Origin: Gammaproteobacteria bacterium
Lineage (GTDB): Bacteria; Pseudomonadota; Gammaproteobacteria; Burkholderiales; Burkholderiaceae_C
NCBI GenBank assembly: GCA_018828125.1
Contig: JAHJWB010000013.1
Coordinates: 295,743 to 359,742 of the forward strand
DNA length: 64,000 nucleotides
Direction: 5' to 3'
In this document: positions 9,269-19,196 of the stretch, piece by piece
Position numbering within the stretch: position 1 is the stretch's first letter
Layout of the letters: the number at the start of each line of letters is the position of its first letter
Notes under the pieces: model-generated
Database searches by the model: none
Seen by the model: only the letters and a program-made list of their open reading frames with translations
Told to the model about the DNA's origin: nothing
Made by a program: the position numbers and the translations under genes

Positions 9269-10501
9269 TTATGGACGCTTCATCTGGCACGACGTGGGCG
9301 TGCTGGCCACGTAGGGCTCGTAGTACTTCACCGGAACAAAGGTGTAGCCAGTGCTTTCAGAGTCGATCGGGTACTTGCCGCCCGCCTTCTCCCACTTGGA
9401 GATGAACAGGCCCTGCTGCAGTTGGTGATCGGTCTTGCGCATCTCGACTTCGCCATTGAAGCTCTTGAACTTCATGCCTTCAAACGCGGCGGCAACCTTC
9501 ACAGGGTCCGTCGACTTAGCTTTGACGAAGCCATCCGACAGCATGGTGAAGGCGTGGTAGACAGCGCCGGTGTACATGTCGTCGTTGAACTTCTTCTTGT
9601 AATCCTGAACGATCTGATTCAGAGGCCCTGGAATATTCATGTGGGCATATGCCACCATGTACACGCGACCTGCAGCGGAAGAGCCCATGGCGGTGGGGCT
9701 ACCCGTAACGGAACCGTAGTAGGTGTAGAAATTTACGTTGTTCAGGCCCGCATCGTTGGCGGCCTTGATCAACAGTGCCAGATCGGAACCCCAGTTGCCG
9801 GTGATTACGCTGTCGGCGCCCGACTGCTTGATCTTGGCGATGTAGGGCGAGAAGTCGCGCACCTGGGCCAGGGGGTGCAAATCGTCGCCGACGAATTGCA
9901 CATCAGGACGCTTGCGCTGCATCATTTCTTTGGCGAACTTCGAGACTTGGTGGCCGTGCGAATAGTTCTGGTTGATCAGGTAGACCTTCTTGACCTCCGG
10001 CAGGTCCTTCATGTAGGTCGTCAGCGCTTCCATCTTCATGGAGGTGTCCGCGTCCAGACGGAAGTGCCAGTAGCTGCATTTGCTGTTGGTCAGGTCTGGG
10101 TCCACCGCAGCGTAGTTCAGGAAGAGAACTTCTTTGCCGGGGTTGCGGGAGTTGTGCTTTTCCAGTGCATCCATGATGGCGAGCGCAGGGCCCGAGCCAT
10201 TGCCCTGCACCACATAACGCGCGCCTTGGTCCATGGCCGACCGCAGGGCGCTGGTGGTTTCCTGCGGGCTGAGTTTGTTGTCGATGCCGATGATTTCAAA
10301 TTTGACGCCTGCGGGGTTCTTTTTATTGAACTCTTCAGCGATGAACTGGAAGCTCTTGAGCTGGTTCGTTCCCACCGCGGCCATGAGGCCCGAAAGGGGG
10401 TCGAGCCAAGCGATCTTCACGGTCTCGCCCTTTTGAGCAAACGCGCCGCTAGCGCCTACCAACATTACCGAGGCTGCTATAGCCTTAATAGCGAATTTCA
10501 T
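9269..10501 (-). CDS. Liv-type ABC transporter substrate-binding protein
   Basis: A 410-residue periplasmic binding protein of the leucine/amide (type I) family. The start chosen is the ATG at 10501, because AAGGAGAC lies 7 nt upstream and the protein then opens with a signal peptide (MKFAIKAIAASVMLVGASG, cleavage after AFA). An upstream in-frame ATG at 10552 would bury the signal. The mature protein starts KGETVKIAWLDPLSGLMAAV, the usual ligand-pocket opening. It is the first gene of the transporter operon and is followed by an attenuator. The neighbouring acyl-CoA ligase and beta-oxidation genes suggest a carboxylate ligand, which is inference. Confidence 0.93.
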   Translation of the reverse strand: MKFAIKAIAASVMLVGASGAFAQKGETVKIAWLDPLSGLMAAVGTNQLKSFQFIAEEFNKKNPAGVKFEIIGIDNKLSPQETTSALRSAMDQGARYVVQGNGSGPALAIMDALEKHNSRNPGKEVLFLNYAAVDPDLTNSKCSYWHFRLDADTSMKMEALTTYMKDLPEVKKVYLINQNYSHGHQVSKFAKEMMQRKRPDVQFVGDDLHPLAQVRDFSPYIAKIKQSGADSVITGNWGSDLALLIKAANDAGLNNVNFYTYYGSVTGSPTAMGSSAAGRVYMVAYAHMNIPGPLNQIVQDYKKKFNDDMYTGAVYHAFTMLSDGFVKAKSTDPVKVAAAFEGMKFKSFNGEVEMRKTDHQLQQGLFISKWEKAGGKYPIDSESTGYTFVPVKYYEPYVASTPTSCQMKRP

Positions 10502-10640
10502 GGTCTTGTCTCCTTGTAAATCGACACAACGCAGCGTACCGCGTTGCAACAAAGCGATGCTCAGGGATTGCCCCTAGCAGCGTCGCCCACGTGACTGCGG
10601 CGGTGCTCCCCCGAGCACCACCACGGTGCATTGCCCCGGT

Positions 10641-12284
10641 TTAAAGACCCGGAAGCTTGTAATCTTTGAGTTGTTCGCGCAGTTTGGTCTTGAGCATCTT
10701 GCCGGTCGCCCCCAACGGAATAGCGTCTACAAACACCACATCGTCCGGAATCTGCCACTTGGCGGTTTTGCCCTCGTAAAAGGCCAGCAATTCCTCGCGC
10801 GTGACCTCGGTACCAGGCCGCTTGACCACCGCCACAATGGGGCGTTCGTCCCATTTGGGATGTGGCATGCCCACACAGGCGGCCATGGCAATGGATGGGT
10901 GCGCCATCGCAATGTTCTCGATGTCGATGGAGCTGATCCACTCGCCCCCGGACTTAATCACGTCCTTGCTGCGGTCTGTGATCTGCATAAAGCCGTCGGC
11001 GTCAATGGTGGCCACATCGCCTGTGGGGAACCAGCCGCGGCCTTGCACATCCTTGACAAGCGGATGGCCGCCCTCGCCCTTGAAGTAGCTGTCCACAATC
11101 CACGGCCCCTTGACCAGCAGGTCGCCGTAGGTCTTGCCATCCCACGGCAACTCGTTGCCGTCGCCGCCCACGATCTTCATGTCCACCCCGTAGATGGCAC
11201 GACCCTGCTTTTGCAGGATCTTCATCTGCTCATCCTTGGACATCGTCAGATGCTTGTTTTTCAATGTGCACAGCGTGCCGAGCGGGCTCATCTCGGTCAT
11301 GCCCCAGGCGTGCAGCACCTCGACGCCATAGTCTTCCTTGAACGCATGGATCATGGCGGGCGGGCAGGCCGAGCCGCCAATGACCGTGCGGCGCAAGGTG
11401 GAGAACTTCAGGCCCGTCGGCTTCATGTGGCCGAGCATCATCTGCCACACGGTGGGAACCCCGGCGGCGTAGGTGACCTTTTCGGATTCGATGAGTTCGT
11501 AGATGGACTTGCCGTCCATCGCGGGCCCAGGAAACACGAGTTTGCAGCCCGTGAGCGCGGCTGAATAAGGAATACCCCAGGCATTGACGTGAAACATGGG
11601 CACCACGGGGAGTACCGAGTCCCGCGCCGAGAGGCACATCACATCGGGCAGTGCAGCGGCATAAGCGTGCAAAGTCGTGGAGCGGTGGCTGTACAGCGCA
11701 GCCTTGGGATTGCCCGTGGTGCCGCTGGTGTAGCACATGCTCGACGCAGAATTTTCATCAAACTCGGGCCAGGCGTAGTCGGGCGATTGCGCCTCAATCC
11801 AGGCTTCGTAGCTGGCGAGGCCAGGAATGCCGGAATCCGCAGGCAGCTTGTCAGCATCGCACAGCGCCACCCACTTTTTCACCGTGGGGCACTTGGCATA
11901 CACCGCTTGCACCAGCGGCAAAAAGGTCAGGTCAAAACACAGCACCTGGTCTTCGGCATGGTTCATGATCCAGGCGATCTGGTCGGGATGCAGACGCGGG
12001 TTGACGGTGTGCAGCACACGGCCAGAACCACTCACCCCAAAATACATCTCCATGTGGCGGTAGCCGTTCCAGGCCAGGGTGGCCACGCGGTCGCTGAATT
12101 GCAGCTTGAGTTCATCCAGCGCATTGGCCAGACGGCGTGCGCGCGCCCCCAGGTCACGGTAGGTGTAGCGGTGGATGTCACCTTCTACCCGGCGCGAGAC
12201 GATTTCGGCGTCGCCATGGTGGCGCTCTGCGAATTCGATCAGCGACGAGATCAGCAACGGTTGGCTCTGCATCAGGCCCAGCAT
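10641..12284 (-). CDS. Fatty-acid / acyl-CoA ligase (AMP-forming)
   Basis: A 547-residue adenylate-forming enzyme that activates a carboxylic acid to its CoA thioester through an acyl-AMP. The AMP-binding signature is [18 protein letters not shown]. Further motifs are [16 protein letters not shown] and the C-terminal catalytic-lysine region [13 protein letters not shown]. The ATG at 12284 is chosen because AAGGAG lies 6 nt upstream; an open frame extends to 12518 but has no family similarity. With the Liv-type transporter and the downstream beta-oxidation genes it would complete uptake, activation and degradation of a carboxylate. The length suits the medium- to long-chain acid class. Confidence 0.92.
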   Translation of the reverse strand: MLGLMQSQPLLISSLIEFAERHHGDAEIVSRRVEGDIHRYTYRDLGARARRLANALDELKLQFSDRVATLAWNGYRHMEMYFGVSGSGRVLHTVNPRLHPDQIAWIMNHAEDQVLCFDLTFLPLVQAVYAKCPTVKKWVALCDADKLPADSGIPGLASYEAWIEAQSPDYAWPEFDENSASSMCYTSGTTGNPKAALYSHRSTTLHAYAAALPDVMCLSARDSVLPVVPMFHVNAWGIPYSAALTGCKLVFPGPAMDGKSIYELIESEKVTYAAGVPTVWQMMLGHMKPTGLKFSTLRRTVIGGSACPPAMIHAFKEDYGVEVLHAWGMTEMSPLGTLCTLKNKHLTMSKDEQMKILQKQGRAIYGVDMKIVGGDGNELPWDGKTYGDLLVKGPWIVDSYFKGEGGHPLVKDVQGRGWFPTGDVATIDADGFMQITDRSKDVIKSGGEWISSIDIENIAMAHPSIAMAACVGMPHPKWDERPIVAVVKRPGTEVTREELLAFYEGKTAKWQIPDDVVFVDAIPLGATGKMLKTKLREQLKDYKLPGL

Positions 12285-12490
12285 GTGTGCTCCTTGGATG
12301 TTGTAGTAAATGGATTGATCATCGTAGCGCGGGTCGTGCGGTTGAACTGTCTCCGGGGTCATGCAAATTTGCCGCAGGCCCCGACAACAGAACGTCAGTG
12401 TGCGCCTGCCCATCATGGTTGCCAACACATGTCGTCCGATTGACAAAAGCCAAGGGAATACCCTGCACCGGCCGCAAAGTCGCAGCGACA

Positions 12491-13183
12491 ATGAGCCGCA
12501 TGCTCGACTCCGCCCCATCCGCTTCGCGATTCATTGCCACCCAACCGTGGTTCGCCAGCGTCCCGGCGGCAATGCAGGAACGCCTGCGCGCAGAGGTGCA
12601 AGCGGTGCAAGGCGAAAAAGGTGACGTGATGCTGCCCGCAGGCAGCGCGGTGAACGGCTGGTATGCGGTGTTGTCGGGCCTCGTCATGCTGCAAAGCCCC
12701 ACCAGCCACCGGCGGTCCTCAGCCTTCATAGGCGTGCCGGACGGCGACTGGTTTGGAGAGGGGTCTGCCTTGAAACCCGAAGCGCGCCGGTACAACGTTG
12801 TAGCACTGCGTCCCACCACCCTGTTGTGTTTGCCATTGCCCCTGTTTGCGACGCTGCGGGAATCCAGCATGGCTTTTAACCAGTTTTTGGTCTTGCACCT
12901 GAACATGCGTTTGGGCCAGGCCATGACCATTATCGAAGCGGGTCGCACACAATCGCCCGAGCACCGCGTGGCGCTGTACCTGAGCCGGTTGTTCTGGCGC
13001 AGCACGCGTCGCCTGAACCTCACGCAGGATGAACTGGGCCAGTTGGTGGGGCTCTCGCGGCAAACCGTGAACAAGGTGCTGCGCGCGCTCGAAGTCATCG
13101 GCATCGTGTCGCTCAACTTCGGGCGTGTCGCCATCGTGGATGATGAGGCGCTGAACGCGTACCTCATCGCCACGGCGGCATGA
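12491..13183 (+). CDS. Crp/Fnr-family transcriptional regulator
   Basis: A 230-residue regulator with an N-terminal cyclic-nucleotide-binding-like beta-roll (GEKGDVMLPAGSAVNGWYAV, near residue 38) and a C-terminal winged helix near residues 160-215 with TQDELGQLVGLSRQTVNKVL as the recognition region. No Cys cluster like that of Fnr is visible. The ATG at 12491 lacks a clear Shine-Dalgarno; ATG 12500 is an alternative. It is transcribed divergently from the acyl-CoA ligase gene over a 206-bp gap, so control of that gene is plausible but unproven. The effector is unknown. Confidence 0.87.
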   Translation: MSRMLDSAPSASRFIATQPWFASVPAAMQERLRAEVQAVQGEKGDVMLPAGSAVNGWYAVLSGLVMLQSPTSHRRSSAFIGVPDGDWFGEGSALKPEARRYNVVALRPTTLLCLPLPLFATLRESSMAFNQFLVLHLNMRLGQAMTIIEAGRTQSPEHRVALYLSRLFWRSTRRLNLTQDELGQLVGLSRQTVNKVLRALEVIGIVSLNFGRVAIVDDEALNAYLIATAA

Positions 13184-13189
13184 AATGAC

Positions 13190-13380
13190 GCACACCCTGA
13201 GGCGCTTCCCGCCTTCGCCCTCTCTCTCGCATTGCTGCGCCATGCGGGGAGGAGGACGCCCCCAGCGTGGCGAGGCGGCCCTTGCACGAGGGCACTGGCT
13301 TCGGTCGCACCAGCTCCATGTGTTGCGGGAAGCACATGCGCAATGGAGAACGGAAAGGGCATGGCAAGCAACATGAGCGC
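13190..13380. repeat. Intergenic element related to the 5200-5425 block
   Basis: The gap between the Crp-family gene and the esterase holds no gene. It carries CCCTGAGGCGC, CTCTCTCGCATTGCTGCGC, a GGACGC and GCGAGGCGGCCCTTGC in the same order as related pieces on the minus strand of 5200-5425. I read both as members of one intergenic repeat family, with moderate certainty. Confidence 0.45.
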
Positions 13381-13388
13381 TCAGGTCC

Positions 13389-15095
13389 TCACTGAATGCT
13401 CAGGCGCGTGGCCTTGAGGTCGGCATCGAAGATGAATTTGCGTGGCCAGGGTTGCCATTCCTGGCCCAGGCCGACGTGGTTTGGGTTGCCGGTGTGCACG
13501 AAGGCACGCACGCTGTCCATCATCACGCCCGACAGAGCCAGGCGCCCCGGCTGGTTGGCCGTGCTGTTGGCCGCTTTGGCCAGCAGAGACGGCCCAAAGT
13601 TGCCAAACACAAAGGGCAAATCAAAACCATGCGCCGCGCCGTACACATCGGCCCAGGGTGCAGGCTGCTGGGCCCAATCGAACTGATAGCTCCATACGTT
13701 GGACTGCTGCGTGCGCAAGGTGTCCAGCAAGTTGTCGCGGCTCGGGTCAATGAACAAGCTGCCCAATAGCTTCATGCGGGCGTTGTAGCCGGTGGCGGGT
13801 GTGGTGACGGGCAAGTACGAAGGGTCCAGGATGTCCGCCACCATGAGCGAAGCGGGCGCGTCAGGATTGAAGTTTTGCGTCATTGCAAAACGCTCCGCAT
13901 CGGTGATCTTCATCCCAGGCTTGCCACCCAGCAGTGCCAGGAAGGGCGCAAACAGCTTGGCCTCGTCGGCCGTGTAGCCAGAAAGCACGGGGACCTTGTG
14001 GTATCGGCCAGCCGCGATGTCACCCACCGGATTCGCAGGCACCACAACCCCGTCGGGAATGGGCCCCGATCCTGTGAGACCTTTTTGCAGCACCGTCTGC
14101 AACACCACGCGCGCATCTTTGCCGCGCAGATAGGTTGCCGTCTGGGCCGGCGTCCAGCCGGCCACCAACGCTGCGGCCGCGGCGCCGTCTGGTGCGAGCC
14201 CATCGGCGAGCGCCAACGCCGCCAGCAACGCGCCCGACTGGGCTGCATATTTCGACGCAGGATTTAGCGTGGGAATAGTGCCCGCTGGCAGGTTGCTGGG
14301 CAGGGATATGCCACCGCTGATGGGCAGAATCTTGTGGAACAGCCCGGCAGCCTGGGGCGCGGTGAGCAACGCAAGCGCATTGATGGCACCGGCAGACTGC
14401 CCCATCAGCGTGACGTTGCCCGCATTGCCGCCAAAATTGCCGATGTTGCGTTTGATGAATTGCAGCGCCTGCACGTTGTCCAGCAGGGCATAGTTGCCGG
14501 TGTAGGGGCCAGTTCCTGTGTGCAACTGCGGCATCTGCAGAAAACCGAGTACGTCCAGGCGGTAGTTGGCGGTCACCACCACGGCATTGGCCTTGCGTGC
14601 GAGCGCGGCGCCGTCGTACACCGGATCCGCCGTGTAGCCCGAGATGGCGCTGCCGCCGTGCAGGAACAACAACACGGGCAGGTTGTCCTGCGTGTTCGCG
14701 GGGCGCCAGATGTTGAGCGTGAGGCAATCCTCATTGCCCACCGGGGTCCCCAGTGTTTCGCCAATGGTGTTGTCAAAGCGGTTGTTGGCGCCGGGTCCAT
14801 ACAAGCGCCCCATCTGCAAGCAGGCATGGCCGAAGCGCGTTGCGTCGCGCTCGCCCGACCAGGCCGCTGGCGTCACGGGCGGCTGCCAGCGCAGTTCACC
14901 GACCGGAGGCTGGGCAAAGGGAATGCCCTTCCAGGCGTAGGTGCCGGTGACGTGGCTGTCGTCCACGCCACGCACTTTGCCGTAAGCGGTCTCGCGCAGC
15001 TCGGGGACCAAGCCAGAACCTCCGCCGCAGCCCGCCATTGCCAGCACGGAAACCGCCGCTCCCAACCATTGCAAACGCCAGCGCGAATCGATCAT
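13389..15095 (-). CDS. Carboxylesterase type B, probable lipoprotein
   Basis: A 568-residue alpha/beta-hydrolase of the carboxylesterase/lipase type B family, hydrolysing ester bonds. The nucleophile elbow is MGQSAGAINAL (GQSAG in place of the common GESAG). The acidic residue is probably in SGYTADEAKLF and the histidine in YGAAHGFDLPFVFG. The N terminus has a basic start, a hydrophobic segment and LAMAGC, which fits a weak lipobox, so the enzyme is probably exported and lipid-anchored. It diverges from an AraC-family gene over 180 bp and may be controlled by it. The natural substrate is not predictable. Confidence 0.92.
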   Translation of the reverse strand: MIDSRWRLQWLGAAVSVLAMAGCGGGSGLVPELRETAYGKVRGVDDSHVTGTYAWKGIPFAQPPVGELRWQPPVTPAAWSGERDATRFGHACLQMGRLYGPGANNRFDNTIGETLGTPVGNEDCLTLNIWRPANTQDNLPVLLFLHGGSAISGYTADPVYDGAALARKANAVVVTANYRLDVLGFLQMPQLHTGTGPYTGNYALLDNVQALQFIKRNIGNFGGNAGNVTLMGQSAGAINALALLTAPQAAGLFHKILPISGGISLPSNLPAGTIPTLNPASKYAAQSGALLAALALADGLAPDGAAAAALVAGWTPAQTATYLRGKDARVVLQTVLQKGLTGSGPIPDGVVVPANPVGDIAAGRYHKVPVLSGYTADEAKLFAPFLALLGGKPGMKITDAERFAMTQNFNPDAPASLMVADILDPSYLPVTTPATGYNARMKLLGSLFIDPSRDNLLDTLRTQQSNVWSYQFDWAQQPAPWADVYGAAHGFDLPFVFGNFGPSLLAKAANSTANQPGRLALSGVMMDSVRAFVHTGNPNHVGLGQEWQPWPRKFIFDADLKATRLSIQ

Positions 15096-15275
15096 GTCTT
15101 GTCTCCTTGGGGGTTTTCAGGAATGGGGCGCGCCTCTGTCTCACGTCACACTACGCACAGAGAAATCAGGGCGCGACCTCGGGACCGATTGTGTGAACGG
15201 GCAGCGCTTTGGCTACTATCGCAACCTTGCCAAAACACTGACTTCAGATCACCTCCTGGCGTAAACCCTGATCGC

Positions 15276-16337
15276 ATGACAGTTCCCACACATCCCCGCA
15301 CAAGTTCTGCTGCCTGGGTGCGCGGCATTGCAGACATGCTGGCCGCTGAAGGTTTGCCTGCGGCTGAACTGTGCAATGAAGCGGGGATCAATCTGCCAGC
15401 GCTACAGCACCCACAGGCCCGGGTCGAGGTAGACCGGGTCAGTCGTCTGTGGGAACTTGCCGTGGAACGCTCTGGCAAAGTCGACTTGGGGCTTTGCCCA
15501 CAACTCACAGCCCGCTTTGGCAATGTGGACCTCGTGGGCTACGCGCTGGCTTCTGGCCCCAATCTTCTGGTGGGCTTTCAGCATCTTGTGCGCCACATGG
15601 CGGTGATATCGGACTGCACCACGTTCGACCTGGAGCGCGATGCACAGGGCTACTGGCTGTCGATCGCCCACATTGGCGCAACCCGGCCCATCCCGCGCCA
15701 ACGCGTGGAATATGCCCTGCTCACCCTCTTCACGCTGTGCTGTTGGCTCACACGGCGCGAGTTGCAGCCCCTGGCGGTGGAACTGATCACGCCGCAGCCG
15801 TCCGGCAATAACGATGCGCGCTACCAAGCGGCGTTTGGTTTGCTGCCTCGTTTTGACCAGCCCAGCAACCGCTTTTTACTGGCCGAAAGCGATGTCCTGG
15901 CAGACATTCCCACGCACAACCCCAGCCTGTGGGCCATGCATGAACGCCTGGTCGAAACCGAACTGGTCCACCTGGGCCAAGCGCTGACCAGCGCGCGTGT
16001 GCGTACCGAAATTGCGCGCACCTTGAACAAAGGCGAACCGCGCCGCGACGACATCGCAGAACGCCTGCACATGACCGATCGAACGCTGCAACGCCGGTTG
16101 CAGGCCGAATCGACGACGTACCAGCAACTCCTGGATGACACGCGTTGCGAGCTGGCTCGCCAGTACCTCTCAGATCCGCGCCGCAACCTGACCGAAGTGG
16201 CGGACCTGCTGGGCTTCGCAGATCAAAGCAACATGTTTCGCGCGTGCAAGCGCTGGTTTGGTATGCCTCCTGGCCAATACCGCGCACAGTTGCTGCAGCC
16301 AGAAGCGGACCACAAGACAACTGCCTACGCAGCGTAG
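15276..16337 (+). CDS. AraC-family transcriptional regulator
   Basis: A 353-residue regulator. The N-terminal part (about residues 15-210) resembles the arabinose-binding-like domain of OruR/ArgR-type AraC regulators. The C-terminal AraC DNA-binding domain (about 250-335) holds the two helix-turn-helix units IAERLHMTDRTLQRRLQAE and LTEVADLLGFADQSNMFRAC, ending in the typical FGMPPGQYR. The ATG at 15276 is used; the frame stays open far upstream but only by overlapping the esterase gene. Divergent placement next to the esterase suggests local control of it. The inducer is unknown. Confidence 0.92.
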   Translation: MTVPTHPRTSSAAWVRGIADMLAAEGLPAAELCNEAGINLPALQHPQARVEVDRVSRLWELAVERSGKVDLGLCPQLTARFGNVDLVGYALASGPNLLVGFQHLVRHMAVISDCTTFDLERDAQGYWLSIAHIGATRPIPRQRVEYALLTLFTLCCWLTRRELQPLAVELITPQPSGNNDARYQAAFGLLPRFDQPSNRFLLAESDVLADIPTHNPSLWAMHERLVETELVHLGQALTSARVRTEIARTLNKGEPRRDDIAERLHMTDRTLQRRLQAESTTYQQLLDDTRCELARQYLSDPRRNLTEVADLLGFADQSNMFRACKRWFGMPPGQYRAQLLQPEADHKTTAYAA

Positions 16338-16400
16338 GCTGCACCCAACCCCAAGGCCCTGCACACGCCGGGGCATCCGCGGTGCGAGACAATCTGGTCC

Positions 16401-17885
16401 ATGAACTTGCCCGCCGAAAGCGACCTCACCACCGGCCACATCGGCTTGGACTGGAGCCACGGATTTGCCGCACTGGGCCCGGATTTCTTTACCGAACTGC
16501 GCCCCACGCCCCTGCCGTCGCCGCATTGGGTGGGCGCGAGCAGCGACGTAGCAAAGCTGTTGGGTTTGGACGAAACCTGGTTGCGCAGTGACGAGGCGCT
16601 GCAGGCATTTACCGGAAACACGCTGCTCCCGGGCTCTCGCCCGCTGGCCAGTGTCTACAGTGGGCACCAGTTTGGCGTGTGGGCGGGGCAGTTGGGCGAT
16701 GGGCGGGCCATTCTCCTGGGCGAGACTGCGGGCGGTTTGGAGATTCAACTCAAGGGGGCTGGCCGCACGCCCTATTCCCGGGGCGGCGATGGCCGCGCGG
16801 TGCTGCGCTCCAGCATCCGAGAATTTTTGTGCAGCGAAGCCATGCATGGGTTGGGCATTCCGACCTCACGTGCGCTGTGCATCACCGGCTCACCCGCGCA
16901 TGTGCGGCGCGAAACCATCGAGACAGCCGCCGTGGTCACGCGGGTCGCACCCAGCTTTGTACGCTTTGGTCACTTCGAACATTTTTCTGCCAACGACCAA
17001 GAACCCCAACTCCAGGCTCTTGCCGACTACGTCATCGACCGCTACTACCCGGAGTGCCGGTCCGCCAGCACCTTGGCCGGCAACCCCTACGCCGCCCTGC
17101 TGCAGTGCGTGAGCGAGCGAACAGCCCACCTGATGGGGCACTGGCAGGCGGTGGGCTTTTGCCACGGTGTGATGAACACCGACAACATGAGCATGCTGGG
17201 CCTGACGATTGACTATGGCCCCTTTCAGTTTCTCGATGCATTTGTACCCGGCCACGTGTGCAACCACAGCGACACCCAGGGCCGATACGCATACAACCGC
17301 CAGCCCAATGTGGCGTATTGGAATCTGTTCTGCCTGGCCCAGGCCTTGTTGCCCCTGATAGAAGACCAGGAGATTGCCAAGGAAGCCCTGGAGTCCTACA
17401 AGACCTTGTTCCCAGCGGAGTTCATGTCACGCATGCGCAGCAAACTGGGGCTCCTCCAGTCGCGCGCAGAACATGCTCAGTTGATAGACGGAATCTTGCT
17501 GTTGCTGGCTCAGAACGGTGTGGACTACACCATCTTCTGGCGCCGCCTTTCGCACGCTGTTCAGGACAGCGATTTCGAGCCAGTGCGCGACCTGTTTGCC
17601 GACCGCGCAGGTTTTGACCAGTGGTTGCTCTCATATTCAGAGCAAACAGCGCTTGATGATAAAGCGCTAGCATCCAATTTGATGCTCAAAACCAATCCGA
17701 AATTCGTTTTGCGCAATCATCTGGGCGAGCAGGCCATCCAGGCGGCGAAACTTGGCGACTTCAGTGAACTCCAAACCCTTCAGCGGCTGCTGGAACACCC
17801 CTTCGACGAACACCCGGGGCACGACGCCTACGCAGCCTTCCCGCCCGACTGGGCTTCTTCTATTGAGATCAGTTGTTCATCATGA
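16401..17885 (+). CDS. selO: Protein adenylyltransferase SelO (YdiU/UPF0061)
   Basis: A 494-residue pseudokinase-fold enzyme of the SelO family, which transfers AMP to protein Ser/Thr/Tyr residues and acts in redox stress. Family motifs are [53 protein letters not shown] and the C terminus SCSS, as in E. coli YdiU. Near residues 412-432 the segment [19 protein letters not shown] replaces the usual family linker before [10 protein letters not shown]; it is encoded by a copy of the dispersed repeat of this genome, in frame. The TGA overlaps the msrB ATG. The link to MsrB supports a role in oxidative damage control. Confidence 0.95.
   Translation: MNLPAESDLTTGHIGLDWSHGFAALGPDFFTELRPTPLPSPHWVGASSDVAKLLGLDETWLRSDEALQAFTGNTLLPGSRPLASVYSGHQFGVWAGQLGDGRAILLGETAGGLEIQLKGAGRTPYSRGGDGRAVLRSSIREFLCSEAMHGLGIPTSRALCITGSPAHVRRETIETAAVVTRVAPSFVRFGHFEHFSANDQEPQLQALADYVIDRYYPECRSASTLAGNPYAALLQCVSERTAHLMGHWQAVGFCHGVMNTDNMSMLGLTIDYGPFQFLDAFVPGHVCNHSDTQGRYAYNRQPNVAYWNLFCLAQALLPLIEDQEIAKEALESYKTLFPAEFMSRMRSKLGLLQSRAEHAQLIDGILLLLAQNGVDYTIFWRRLSHAVQDSDFEPVRDLFADRAGFDQWLLSYSEQTALDDKALASNLMLKTNPKFVLRNHLGEQAIQAAKLGDFSELQTLQRLLEHPFDEHPGHDAYAAFPPDWASSIEISCSS
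17640..17690 (+). repeat. Dispersed hairpin repeat copy inside the selO coding region
   Basis: The core AGCGCTT, an 8-nt loop, AAGCGCTAG, then CCAATTTGAT matches the intergenic copies, for example the one at 32565-32634. Unlike them it lies within an open reading frame and is translated without a frameshift. Confidence 0.75.
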
Positions 17886-18295
17886 CCTACCCTATCCAGA
17901 AGACCGATGCCGAATGGCAAGCCGTTCTGCGCGAAAAAGGCGCTGAGCCGGCGGCCCTTCAGGTCACTCGCCATGCAGCCACCGAGCGGCCGTTCACCGG
18001 AAAATTCGAGGCTCACTGGGCAGATGGCAGCTACCACTGCATCTGCTGCGGGGCTAAATTGTTCGATTCGGGCACCAAGTTTGATGCGGGTTGCGGGTGG
18101 CCCAGTTTCTCTGAGGCCATCCCGGGCGCCATCGCCGAAATCGTCGACCGGAGCCATGGCATGGTCCGCACCGAGACGGTATGTGCACAATGCGGGGCTC
18201 ATCTGGGCCATGTCTTTGAAGACGGTCCCACGCCCACCGGCCTGCGCTATTGCATGAATTCGGCATCGTTGGATTTCGAGTCCGATGCAAGCTGA
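17882..18295 (+). CDS. msrB: Peptide-methionine (R)-S-oxide reductase MsrB
   Basis: A 137-residue enzyme reducing methionine-R-sulfoxide in proteins with thioredoxin as the usual donor. Zinc cysteines are in [11 protein letters not shown] and [12 protein letters not shown], the substrate-binding motif is GCGWPSF, and the catalytic cysteine is in [11 protein letters not shown] (RYCINS is more common). The ATG at 17882 overlaps the selO stop by 4 nt (ATGA), so an in-frame ATG 9 nt earlier is less likely. The selO-msrB pair forms a protein-oxidation repair unit. Confidence 0.96.
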   Translation: MTYPIQKTDAEWQAVLREKGAEPAALQVTRHAATERPFTGKFEAHWADGSYHCICCGAKLFDSGTKFDAGCGWPSFSEAIPGAIAEIVDRSHGMVRTETVCAQCGAHLGHVFEDGPTPTGLRYCMNSASLDFESDAS

Positions 18296-18319
18296 AAGCC
18301 GGGATTCTTTTCTCCATCC

Positions 18320-18859
18320 ATGAAAATTCTGATCGACTTCTTCCCCATCCTGCTGTTTTTTGGGGCGTACAAGTTCTACGGCATCTACGTGGGCACGGCG
18401 GTGCTCATGGCCGCCACAGTAGTGCAAATGGGCCTCATCTACGCCATCGACCGGCGACTGCAGACGATGCACAAAGTGACTTTGGTGCTGATCCTGTTAT
18501 TTGGCACGCTCACCCTGGTGCTGCAAGACGACCGGTTCATCAAGTGGAAACCTACGGTGTTGTACGGCGCGATGTCAGTGGCGCTGGCGGTGGCCCTGTG
18601 GGTGATGAAGAAAAACTTCCTCAAGATGCTGCTGGGTAGCCAGCTGGAGCTTCCGGATGCTGTGTGGCTGCGCCTGAACATGGCTTGGATTGCGTATTGC
18701 GCCCTCATGTCAGCACTCAACGCTTATGTCGTCATGAACTTCAGCACCGAGGCTTGGGTGGACTTCAAACTCTGGGGTTATGCGTTCCCGCTAGTGTTTT
18801 TGGTCGCCCAGGGGATCTACATCGCCCCACACCTCAAAAGTGACGAGCCCGCAGCATGA
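18320..18859 (+). CDS. yciB: Inner-membrane septation protein YciB (IspZ/IspA family)
   Basis: A 179-residue membrane protein of the YciB/IspZ family, with five or so hydrophobic segments starting at the N terminus ([20 protein letters not shown]). Conserved family features are [30 protein letters not shown] and [12 protein letters not shown]. In enterobacteria it interacts with divisome and envelope-elongation proteins; a precise biochemical role is not known. It overlaps the bolA start by 4 nt, and bolA-ppiC follow, a usual order in this bacterial group. Confidence 0.95.
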   Translation: MKILIDFFPILLFFGAYKFYGIYVGTAVLMAATVVQMGLIYAIDRRLQTMHKVTLVLILLFGTLTLVLQDDRFIKWKPTVLYGAMSVALAVALWVMKKNFLKMLLGSQLELPDAVWLRLNMAWIAYCALMSALNAYVVMNFSTEAWVDFKLWGYAFPLVFLVAQGIYIAPHLKSDEPAA

Positions 18860-19131
18860 ACGAGTTGCCCCTGACCGATCTCGCACAGCGCATGCACCAC
18901 ACGTTGACCACTCGGCTGGACCCCAGCCATGTCGAAGTGCTGGATGAAAGTGCTGCCCATGCTGGCCACGTTGGCGCCAACGGCACTGGCTTTGGCACCC
19001 ATTTTCGGGTACGCATTTCGTCACCTTTGTTTGCCGGTAAGTCAAGGGTCGCGCGGCATCGCCTTGTGTATGATGCGCTGCAAGAATTTATTGACCAAGG
19101 CGTACACGCCCTCGCCATTGAAGTTCTCTGA
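18856..19131 (+). CDS. bolA: BolA-family protein
   Basis: A 91-residue BolA/IbaG-type protein with [18 protein letters not shown] and a C-terminal [20 protein letters not shown] region typical of the family. BolA proteins partner with monothiol glutaredoxins in iron-sulfur handling and affect cell morphology. The conserved His in RHR is the expected Fe-S ligand. The start ATG overlaps the yciB stop (ATGA), which implies co-translation. Whether it is the BolA or IbaG subtype cannot be decided here. Confidence 0.92.
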   Translation: MNELPLTDLAQRMHHTLTTRLDPSHVEVLDESAAHAGHVGANGTGFGTHFRVRISSPLFAGKSRVARHRLVYDALQEFIDQGVHALAIEVL

Positions 19132-19196
19132 ACCGGCCCCAGTTCCTATTCCGCCGGACCTCAGCTGGCACCAACCCCTCATTTTTTGGATTTCGC

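Noticed and set aside
12285..12518. N-terminal extension of the acyl-CoA ligase
   Set aside because: The extension is not conserved-looking and overlaps the regulator gene; ATG 12284 has a good Shine-Dalgarno.
14334..15275. Upstream extension of the AraC-family reading frame
   Set aside because: The frame is open but lies antisense to the esterase gene and has no domain; the family start fits ATG 15276.
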